In this document: piece after piece, positions 1 through 4,792 of the stretch | Position numbering within the stretch: the stretch's first letter is position 1 | Layout: each line of letters starts with the position of its first letter | Assembly: GCA_030606465.1 (NCBI GenBank) | Contig: JAUWGL010000049.1 | Location: 1-6,578 of the forward strand | Direction: 5' to 3' | DNA from: Thermoplasmata archaeon | GTDB taxonomy: Archaea; Thermoplasmatota; E2; DHVEG-1 | DNA: 6,578 nucleotides | Made by a program: the position numbers and the translations under genes | The notes under the pieces: generated by a model | What the model saw: the letters and a program-made list of their open reading frames with translations, nothing else | Told to the model about the DNA's origin: nothing | Database searches by the model: none

Positions 1-374
1 ATGGGGGGATGATTCGAGCGACATATGCCCATTCTATTGATGTGAATCTGGATGATCTTCCTCTTGCAGACATAGATGATTTCTATTATCCAGTTACAGA
101 GGAGGAAGCAGATATGATTGTTGAAGGTGGACTGTATCCCGTTGATCGAAAGAAGGTGCATCTCAGTGGAAGTATAGAAAAGGCTGTTGAAGCCGGGAAA
201 GTAAGAGCTGAGGAACCTCTTATTTTGAAGATAGATGGTGCAAAGGCAAAAAAGGATGGAATAATGATATACCATGCCGGCAAAGATGTATATATCACTG
301 ATGGTATTGATGCCAAATACATATCCAATGTAGACGATTCGGAAGTAAAGAAGGTCTTGGAAAAAAAACATTAA
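1..374 (+). CDS. kptA: RNA 2'-phosphotransferase, KptA/Tpt1 family (3' part; 5' end outside window)
   Basis: C-terminal part of a Tpt1/KptA protein, the NAD+-dependent enzyme that moves a 2'-phosphate from RNA onto ADP-ribose. The reading frame is open from base 3. The ATG at base 9 lies inside the family's IRA-x-x-x-HS motif (MIRATYAHS), so it is probably not the true start; the family is usually about 180-210 residues and only about 123 are visible. Counting from that Met, conserved family features are IRA (2-4), HS (8-9), a YYPVT segment (26-30), GL...DRKKVHLS (41-53), a PLILKID strand and VYITDGIDAKYI near the C-terminus. The segment that reads W/Y-H-G-T in bacterial KptA reads YYPVT here, so the usual His is a Tyr. 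As known for the family, archaeal tRNA splicing by RtcB leaves no 2'-phosphate, so its natural substrate in archaea is unclear. The gene ends 37 nt before a tRNA gene on the same strand. Confidence 0.85.
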   Translation, partial: GGMIRATYAHSIDVNLDDLPLADIDDFYYPVTEEEADMIVEGGLYPVDRKKVHLSGSIEKAVEAGKVRAEEPLILKIDGAKAKKDGIMIYHAGKDVYITDGIDAKYISNVDDSEVKKVLEKKH

Positions 375-400
375 TAAGCAATATTTGATTTTGATGAGTC

Positions 401-411
401 TTTTCATTTTT
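401..411 (+). terminator. possible oligo-T terminator after kptA
   Basis: A T-rich tract (TTTTCATTTTT) lies between the kptA stop and the first base of the tRNA. Archaeal RNA polymerase can stop at T-rich tracts without a hairpin, and none is seen here. The tract directly abuts the tRNA, so it may simply be part of the tRNA 5' flank. A weak TATA-like stretch (AATATTTG, about 380-387) sits roughly 28 nt before the tRNA and could be its promoter. Confidence 0.25.
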
Positions 412-485
412 GGGCTTGTAGCTCAGCTAGGTAGAGCAATCGGCTCTTAACCGATTGGCCTGGGGTTCGAATCCCCACAAGCCCG
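412..485 (+). tRNA. tRNA-Lys (anticodon CUU)
   Basis: A complete cloverleaf can be folded by hand. The acceptor stem GGGCTTG (412-418) pairs with CAAGCCC (478-484), and the discriminator is G485. D-arm: GCTC/GAGC (421-424 and 434-437) with a loop containing GG. Anticodon arm: ATCGG/CCGAT (439-443 and 451-455), with the 7-nt loop CTCTTAA placing anticodon CTT at 446-448, which reads AAG (Lys). The variable loop has 5 nt. T-arm: TGGGG/CCCCA with loop TTCGAAT. All stems are fully paired. No intron interrupts the anticodon loop. CCA is not encoded (GCT follows the acceptor stem), as is common in archaea. Confidence 0.97.
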
Positions 486-565
486 CTTAATTACCAAAAA
501 AACTTAATTAGCATTTGAAGAAAATTAACTATACCCTCAAGTTGAATATATGCCTGTAACTGTTT

Positions 566-607
566 GTAATATTTGTAATAAAATATTACTAATCTTTTCC
601 TTTTTTT
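566..607 (+). terminator. AT-rich hairpin plus T-tract, probable terminator after tRNA-Lys
   Basis: A perfect 9-bp inverted repeat, GTAATATTT (566-574) and AAATATTAC (581-589), encloses a 6-nt loop. It is followed by a pyrimidine/T-rich run ending in seven Ts (594-607), and another T5 lies at 616-620. The arrangement resembles an intrinsic terminator. In archaea the T-tracts alone may be enough, and the AT-rich stem is weak. It would end the tRNA-Lys transcript about 100 nt downstream of the mature 3' end and insulate the winged-helix gene that follows. Confidence 0.5.
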
Positions 608-626
608 GCCTTATCTTTTTAGATAG

Positions 627-635
627 TATTATATC
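627..635 (+). promoter_or_regulatory. candidate TATA box (box A) of the winged-helix gene
   Basis: TATTATATC is centred about 27 nt before the ATG at 658, the spacing expected if transcription starts at or next to the start codon. No ribosome-binding sequence lies between this box and the ATG, which fits a leaderless mRNA. A second TATA-like stretch (TTATATAT, about 647-654) would place the start inside the gene and is less attractive. This rests on spacing and base pattern only. Confidence 0.4.
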
Positions 636-657
636 TTATAATTTGATTATATATTTG

Positions 658-1065
658 ATGCTGGAGGATTCTACAGGAGAGTTTAAAACTAAATACGGTG
701 AGAACGCAGGGAAAATATGGGCAGCCTTAAACGAGAAAGCCCCCCTCAGAAAACAAGATCTACTAGAAATAACACAATTAAACGATAGTGATTTCCACAT
801 TGGAGTAGGCTGGCTTGCCCGGGAAGACAAAATCTTAGAAGATAGTGAAGGATGTTATAAACTGGATAACACGAACTTAACCTCCATAATAGGTGCCAAC
901 GCAGGCAGAATATGGAAAATAATGGATATATGGGGAGAAGTTGAGTTTTCCACGATTAAAAGATTAACAGATGTAGATGATGAAGAAGTGTATTCTGCTC
1001 TTGGCTGGCTTGCCAAAGAAGACAAAATATGTGTTAATGAAAAACAAAGGTACACTCTGAAATAA
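658..1065 (+). CDS. tandem winged-helix (DUF2582-type) protein
   Basis: A 135-residue protein made almost entirely of two copies of a winged helix-turn-helix unit of the DUF2582 type, about 65 residues apart. Copy 1 runs from GENAGKIWAAL (about 14-24) through GWLAREDKI (51-59) to YKL. Copy 2 runs from GANAGRIWKIM (79-89) through GWLAKEDKI (116-124) to YTL. Such folds usually bind DNA, but the family's function is not established. It could be a transcription regulator, and the dyad-rich region directly downstream makes the glycogen operon a speculative target. The start is placed at ATG 658. The frame is open to an ATG at 550, but that extension overlaps a hairpin/T-tract and a TATA-like box and would add a stretch of hydrophobic residues typical of translated AT-rich DNA. 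No ribosome site precedes 658, so the mRNA is probably leaderless. Confidence 0.8.
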   Translation: MLEDSTGEFKTKYGENAGKIWAALNEKAPLRKQDLLEITQLNDSDFHIGVGWLAREDKILEDSEGCYKLDNTNLTSIIGANAGRIWKIMDIWGEVEFSTIKRLTDVDDEEVYSALGWLAKEDKICVNEKQRYTLK

Positions 1066-1090
1066 ATTAGGATTAATTATTAAACAAGAA

Positions 1091-1117
1091 ACCAGGAGGA
1101 TAAAAACAAATCCTGGT
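1091..1117. repeat. inverted repeat ACCAGGA-N13-TCCTGGT
   Basis: A perfect 7-bp inverted repeat with a 13-nt A-rich spacer that contains GGAGGAT. As RNA it would form a hairpin exposing the A-rich loop; as DNA it could be a two-half-site operator. It lies about 64 nt upstream of the first codon of the glycogen operon and overlaps neither gene. Confidence 0.5.
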
Positions 1118-1143
1118 ATAAGATTCAAAAGGCCTTTACTAGT

Positions 1144-1158
1144 GTAAATGCCGTTTAC
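1144..1158. repeat. short dyad GTAAA-TGCCG-TTTAC before the ribosome site
   Basis: A 5-bp perfect dyad, extendable by T-G wobbles, lies immediately after the palindromes AAAGGCCTTT and ACTAGT and 10 nt before the GAGGAG ribosome site. It includes the in-frame but unsupported ATG at 1148. It may be an operator or a small mRNA hairpin. Chance occurrence is possible at this length. Confidence 0.3.
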
Positions 1159-1168
1159 GATTAATAAA

Positions 1169-1174
1169 GAGGAG
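1169..1174 (+). promoter_or_regulatory. ribosome-binding site deciding the start at 1181
   Basis: GAGGAG matches the 3' end of archaeal 16S rRNA and is 6 nt before ATG 1181. The alternative in-frame ATG at 1148 has no such sequence upstream, and its 11 extra residues precede the usual beginning of the fold (MKVAMIGWEYPP). Confidence 0.75.
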
Positions 1175-1180
1175 AAGAAA

Positions 1181-2311
1181 ATGAAAGTAGCGATGATTGG
1201 CTGGGAATATCCACCGTTTAAAGCAGGTGGTCTTGCTACTCATTGCTATGGACTTACTCGCAGCCTTGCTGATAAAAATGCGAAAGTATTCTTTTTTATG
1301 CCTAAAACCAAACATAAAACTAGTAGTGATAAAAAAAATCTTAGAATTATAGAGGTTGGTGAAACTGATATTTTCCCATATGACCGTCCTGATTCAAAAG
1401 AAATTCAGGGTCAGTTTTTTGAAGCTGTATACAAATATAATGCTCTTGTTGCTGCAAAAGTAAATGTTAGTATAAAAACTAATGGCAAGTTCGATGTTGT
1501 TCATTGTCATGATTGGCTTACTATGAAAGCAGGTATTGCAATAAAGGAGGAAACGGGTATTCCTCTTGTTTTGACAATTCATTCAACTGAGTATGACCGG
1601 TCTGGTTGGGTTTATCCAAATCAATGGTTTATTGATATTGAAAAGGAAGGAATGGAAAAAGCAGATCGTATTATTGCTGTGAGTAATTTTACTAAAAATG
1701 TTATTGTTGAAAAATATGGTATACATCCAGATAAGATTATTGTTGTTCATAATGCGGTTTATCCACTTGAAGAAGGTCATAAACAGGAAATAGTTTTGTT
1801 CCTTGGTCGTCTTACTATTCAGAAGGGTGCTGAGTTTTTTTTAAAAGCAGCAAACAAAGTGTTGGATTATGAGCCAGATACACGTTTTGTTGTAGCTGGA
1901 ACAGGGGATATGCTCCCGCAGCTTGTTCATCAAGCAGTTGATATGGATATATCAAATCGTGTAATATTTACTGGTCGTCTAACTGATGATGAAGTTAAAC
2001 ATATCTATGGAATTTCCAGTGTATATGTGATGCCCAGTGTTAGTGAACCATTTGGTATAACTGCTCTTGAAGCAATTTCAGCAGGAACGCCTACTATTGC
2101 ATCTAAAACAGCTGGTTTTTCTGAGGCTTTTAACAACTGTCTACGTGTTGATTTTTGGGATACCGATGAAATGGCAAATAAAATCATATCGCTGCTTAGA
2201 TATGATACGTTGCATAGGACACTTGCTAAGGAAGGGAGACGTGAGATTAATCTATTTACTTGGGATCGGGTCGCAGATAAAACAATAAATGTCTATAATG
2301 AGGTAGTTTAA
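1181..2311 (+). CDS. GT-B glycosyltransferase, family 4/5, glycogen synthase-like
   Basis: A 376-residue retaining glycosyltransferase with the two-Rossmann GT-B fold. It probably transfers glucose from a nucleotide sugar (UDP- or ADP-glucose) to a growing alpha-glucan in the cytoplasm. N-terminal domain: MKVAMIGWEYPP (1-12) with the Gly-rich loop AGG (15-17), HCHDW (108-112) and HSTEYDRSG (134-142). C-terminal domain: GRLTIQKG (209-216), FVVAGTGD (237-243), and SEPFGITALE with the E-x7-E pair E289/E297 that handles the donor sugar. WEYPP and HSTEY are typical of archaeal and thermophile 'glycogen synthase' proteins annotated as GT4 or GT5. It is shorter than bacterial GlgA (about 480 residues). 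It heads an operon; the next gene starts 2 nt after its stop. The third gene is a paralogue, so the two may divide initiation and elongation or use different donors; which one is the main synthase is not clear. No signal peptide or membrane segment is seen. Confidence 0.85.
   Translation: MKVAMIGWEYPPFKAGGLATHCYGLTRSLADKNAKVFFFMPKTKHKTSSDKKNLRIIEVGETDIFPYDRPDSKEIQGQFFEAVYKYNALVAAKVNVSIKTNGKFDVVHCHDWLTMKAGIAIKEETGIPLVLTIHSTEYDRSGWVYPNQWFIDIEKEGMEKADRIIAVSNFTKNVIVEKYGIHPDKIIVVHNAVYPLEEGHKQEIVLFLGRLTIQKGAEFFLKAANKVLDYEPDTRFVVAGTGDMLPQLVHQAVDMDISNRVIFTGRLTDDEVKHIYGISSVYVMPSVSEPFGITALEAISAGTPTIASKTAGFSEAFNNCLRVDFWDTDEMANKIISLLRYDTLHRTLAKEGRREINLFTWDRVADKTINVYNEVV
2300..2304 (+). promoter_or_regulatory. 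ribosome-binding site of the GH57 gene inside the upstream gene
   Basis: GAGGT lies within the last codons of the glycosyltransferase gene, 9 nt before ATG 2314. With a 2-nt intergenic gap, this indicates translational coupling between the two genes. Confidence 0.55.
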
Positions 2312-2313
2312 TT

Positions 2314-3498
2314 ATGACATCTGTTTGCATATATTTCGAAGTTCATCAGCCGATGAGGTTGAATCGTTTTTCTGTGTTTAACATAGGTGGCGATAATGGT
2401 CACCCATCAAACTATTTTGATCATAAGCTCAATCAACAAATATTTGAAAAAGTAGCCCATAAATGTTATCTTCCAACAAATAATCTACTACTGGATTTAA
2501 TCAATAAATATGATGGAAAATTCAGGATTTCATATAGCCTCACAGGAACTTTTGTTGATTACTGTCAGCAACATCTGCCAGAGGTTCTTGATAGTTTTAA
2601 AGAACTCTTTAAAACAGGGGCTGTAGATTTAATCGAAGGAACATATTATCACTCTCTGTCAAGTTTATATGATGAACTTGATGAGTTTGAAGAACAAGTA
2701 AAAATGCATCGTCAAATGATCAAAAGAGTTTTCAACTACAAACCAAGAGTTTTCCGGAACACCGAAGCAATATATGACAACCGTATCGCTAAAAAAGTCG
2801 CAGAGATGGGATACAAAGGAATTATAACAGAAGGAACAGAAAAAATACTCCACTGGCGTTCACCAAACTACCTTTACAAACCTGTCAACACTGATTTAAA
2901 AGTGCTTTTAAGAAACTACACACTTAGTGACGATGTTGGTTTTCGTTTCTCAGCACAACAATGGCCAGGTCATCCACTTACTGCAGATAAATATGCTCAA
3001 TGGATGAGTCGTTGTGAAGGAGATCTGGTTAATTTGTTTATGGACTATGAAACATTTGGTGAGCATCATTGGGATGATACTGGTATCTTTGGTTTCCTTA
3101 GTCATTTTCCTGGAGAAGTTTTAAAATATAAACATATTGATTTTGTCACAGTTAGTGAAGCTGTTGAGCGATATCAGCCTGTTGGGGATATCGATGTTCC
3201 ATGGGCTATCTCCTGGGCGGATGAAGAACGTGATGTGTCAACTTGGCTTGGTAATGATATGCAGGTCGCTTGTTTTAATGAGTTAAAAAATATTGGTAGA
3301 AAAGTGAAAGAAAAAGGGGATAAGGATCTAGGAGACACTTGGCGTCGTCTTCAAACCTCTGATCATCTATATTATGTTTCTACTAAAGGCATGGAAGATG
3401 GTGCTGTTCATGCATATTTCAGTCATTATGATGGCCCTTATGATGGTTTCATTAACTATATGAATATCCTTCAGGATTTAAAACAAAAAATTGGTTAA
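2314..3498 (+). CDS. GH57 alpha-amylase-like glycoside hydrolase
   Basis: A 394-residue glycoside hydrolase family 57 protein, probably cytoplasmic (no signal peptide), acting on alpha-1,4-glucan such as glycogen. The five GH57 regions are visible in order: HQP (11-13); the GTYYHSL segment (109-115); FRNTEAIYDNRIA (147-159), with Glu151 as expected nucleophile; FMDYETFGEHHW (242-253), with Asp244 as expected acid/base; and QTSDHLYYVSTK (347-358). The short length and FRNTE form match the compact archaeal and thermophile GH57 proteins usually called alpha-amylase, rather than the longer GH57 branching enzymes (above 500 residues). Family membership alone does not settle whether it hydrolyses, transfers or branches. 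It lies between two glycosyltransferase genes, 2 nt after the first and 30 nt before the second, which supports glycogen trimming or remodelling. Codons around 2700-2930 end more often in C or A than in the rest of the gene. Confidence 0.92.
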   Translation: MTSVCIYFEVHQPMRLNRFSVFNIGGDNGHPSNYFDHKLNQQIFEKVAHKCYLPTNNLLLDLINKYDGKFRISYSLTGTFVDYCQQHLPEVLDSFKELFKTGAVDLIEGTYYHSLSSLYDELDEFEEQVKMHRQMIKRVFNYKPRVFRNTEAIYDNRIAKKVAEMGYKGIITEGTEKILHWRSPNYLYKPVNTDLKVLLRNYTLSDDVGFRFSAQQWPGHPLTADKYAQWMSRCEGDLVNLFMDYETFGEHHWDDTGIFGFLSHFPGEVLKYKHIDFVTVSEAVERYQPVGDIDVPWAISWADEERDVSTWLGNDMQVACFNELKNIGRKVKEKGDKDLGDTWRRLQTSDHLYYVSTKGMEDGAVHAYFSHYDGPYDGFINYMNILQDLKQKIG

Positions 3499-3514
3499 AA
3501 CAAATAATTTTGCT

Positions 3515-3520
3515 GAGGAG
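3515..3520 (+). promoter_or_regulatory. ribosome-binding site supporting a TTG start
   Basis: GAGGAG lies 8 nt before TTG 3529 in the 30-nt gap after the GH57 gene. No ATG or GTG in the same frame lies near enough to replace it, and the fold begins directly at this codon ((M)KIVHFSWEYPP), so the TTG start is well supported. Confidence 0.75.
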
Positions 3521-3528
3521 AGAGCGGT

Positions 3529-4770
3529 TTGAAAATAGTGCATTTTTCATGGGAGTATCCGCCAGTTATTTATGGCGGTCTTGGTACGTTTGCAACTGAG
3601 ATTACTCAGAAACAAAAATTTTTTGGAAATGATGTCACTGTTTTTTCATTAAATGAAAATAATACCTACAAGACCTATGAAAAATGGAATAGTATAGATG
3701 TATATCGCCCAAGAATCCTTGATTTAACAAAAACGTTTAACTTGTTTGCAGCTCATGAACTTCGTGCTTGGGGGACAAATCTTAAGTTTTTTGCAGATGT
3801 TGTAAGCTATAATACAATGTCTGCTTCTCAGCTTGTAAATTTACTGGTGAAAAAAGAAAAAAAATCTTTTGATATTGTCGATGCACATGATTGGCTTGGG
3901 ATAATAGGCGGAATGGTTGCAAAAAAGGAACTAGATATTCCTCTTGTTTTTCATGTGCATTCAACAGAATTTGGTAGATCTATTGGGGGTGGTTCTGATA
4001 TAATTAAGGGCATTGAATATAATGGCGGTCAAACTGCTGATTGCGTTATAACGGTATCTTATACAATGAAAGATGAACTTGAAAAGCTTGGTTTTCCAAA
4101 GGATAAAATCAGGGTTTGTTGGAATGGTGTAGATCCTAGTAAATATGATCCCAGTAGGATCTCCCCTAAAGATAAAATGCAGCTTAGAAAGAAGTATGGC
4201 ATTAAAGATAATGAACAGATGTTGTTTTTTGTTGGTCGTCTGGTTACTGTTAAAGGTATTGATAGTCTCATAAAAGCAATGCCAAGTGTGCTTGAGGTTT
4301 TTCCAAATACAAAACTTGTGGTTCTAGGTATTGGTGACATGGAAGACGATCTGAAATCCATGGTACAATACTTTGGAATACAGGATAAAGTAGTTTTTAG
4401 AAATGAGTTTATCAGTGAACCTGAACGTATTTTGCATTATGCTGCTGCTGATTGTGTGGTTTTACCCTCTATTTATGAGCCATTTGGTATTGTTTGTACT
4501 GAGTCAATGTCTATGGCTAGGCCTACTGTTGTTGGAGCAAATGGCACTACTGGTTTTCGTGAACAAATTATTCCTGATGGTAAAAAAAGATGCGGTGTTC
4601 ATATGAATCCTCATGATCCAGATGACATTGCGTGGGGTATCAAACAGGTCTTACAATTAGAGGACAAGGGTAAAGAAATGGGATTAAACGCACGTGAACG
4701 AGTAATGGAAACATTTAGTTGGGATGCTGTCACAAAAAGAACACTTGAAATTTATAAAGAATTTATTTAG
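3529..4770 (+). CDS. glycogen synthase-like GT-B glycosyltransferase (family 4/5)
   Basis: A 413-residue retaining GT-B glycosyltransferase and a paralogue of the first gene of the operon. It probably elongates alpha-1,4-glucan from UDP- or ADP-glucose. Motifs: WEYPP (8-12) and GGLG (16-19), the nucleotide-sugar synthase loop; DAHDW (118-122); HSTEFGRS (144-151); NGVD (199-202); GRLVTVKG (236-243); and YEPFGIVCTE with the pair E317/E325. Compared with the first copy it keeps a full GGLG loop and has extra residues around 40-105 and 150-165, which makes it the better candidate for the main synthase; this is inference. Translation starts at TTG behind a clear GAGGAG, possibly reducing its expression relative to the neighbours. 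The stop is TAG, and the debranching enzyme gene begins 22 nt later. No export or membrane signal is seen. The exact acceptor and donor cannot be read from sequence. Confidence 0.87.
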   Translation: MKIVHFSWEYPPVIYGGLGTFATEITQKQKFFGNDVTVFSLNENNTYKTYEKWNSIDVYRPRILDLTKTFNLFAAHELRAWGTNLKFFADVVSYNTMSASQLVNLLVKKEKKSFDIVDAHDWLGIIGGMVAKKELDIPLVFHVHSTEFGRSIGGGSDIIKGIEYNGGQTADCVITVSYTMKDELEKLGFPKDKIRVCWNGVDPSKYDPSRISPKDKMQLRKKYGIKDNEQMLFFVGRLVTVKGIDSLIKAMPSVLEVFPNTKLVVLGIGDMEDDLKSMVQYFGIQDKVVFRNEFISEPERILHYAAADCVVLPSIYEPFGIVCTESMSMARPTVVGANGTTGFREQIIPDGKKRCGVHMNPHDPDDIAWGIKQVLQLEDKGKEMGLNARERVMETFSWDAVTKRTLEIYKEFI

Positions 4771-4792
4771 TTGAAACATATTCTGTTTTTTG

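Larger units (their letters stand above)
486..657. other. intergenic spacer, tRNA-Lys to winged-helix gene
   Basis: An AT-rich, apparently non-coding spacer. It contains a short direct repeat CTTAATTA (486-493 and 503-510), the hairpin/T-tract described separately, and TATA-like sequences just before the next gene. The reading frame of the downstream gene stays open back to an ATG at 550, but the added 36 residues are translated T-tracts and are judged not to be coding. Confidence 0.6.
1066..1180 (+). promoter_or_regulatory. leader/promoter region of the glycogen operon
   Basis: 115 nt between the winged-helix gene and the first glycosyltransferase gene. Candidate box A elements are TTAATTATTAAA (1073-1084) and GTATAAGAT (about 1116-1124); the second would give a 5' leader of about 35 nt. 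Several dyads follow one another: ACCAGGA/TCCTGGT (1091-1117), AAAGGCCTTT (1128-1137), ACTAGT (1138-1143) and GTAAATGCCGTTTAC (1144-1158). No long T-run follows them, so they look more like operator or RNA-structure elements than a terminator. Which box is used cannot be decided from sequence. Confidence 0.4.

Noticed and set aside
9..11. ATG at base 9 as the true start of kptA.
   Set aside because: It falls inside the conserved IRA...HS motif, and the frame is open to the window edge, so the gene is cut by the window rather than being a short protein.
486..510. Direct repeat CTTAATTA after the tRNA as an attachment-site remnant.
   Set aside because: The repeat is only 8 bp of AT-rich DNA, no integrase gene is present, and no repeat of the tRNA 3' end is seen elsewhere in the window.
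550..657. N-terminal extension of the winged-helix protein that would give it a hydrophobic, membrane-like segment.
   Set aside because: The stretch overlaps a perfect hairpin with T-tracts and a TATA-like box, and its hydrophobic residues come from T-rich DNA. The domain repeat starts after ATG 658. A membrane-anchored form is not excluded but is unsupported.
1091..1117. Inverted repeat as a terminator of the winged-helix gene.
   Set aside because: No T-run follows the second arm (the next bases are ATAAGATTC), so an operator or leader structure fits better.
1148..1180. Upstream ATG adding 11 residues to the first glycosyltransferase.
   Set aside because: It has no ribosome site and lies in a small dyad, whereas ATG 1181 has GAGGAG 6 nt upstream and begins the conserved fold.
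4059..4361. 100-residue open frame on the minus strand.
   Set aside because: It lies entirely within the well-supported synthase gene and has no recognisable domain or ribosome site; it is a shadow of the + strand codons.
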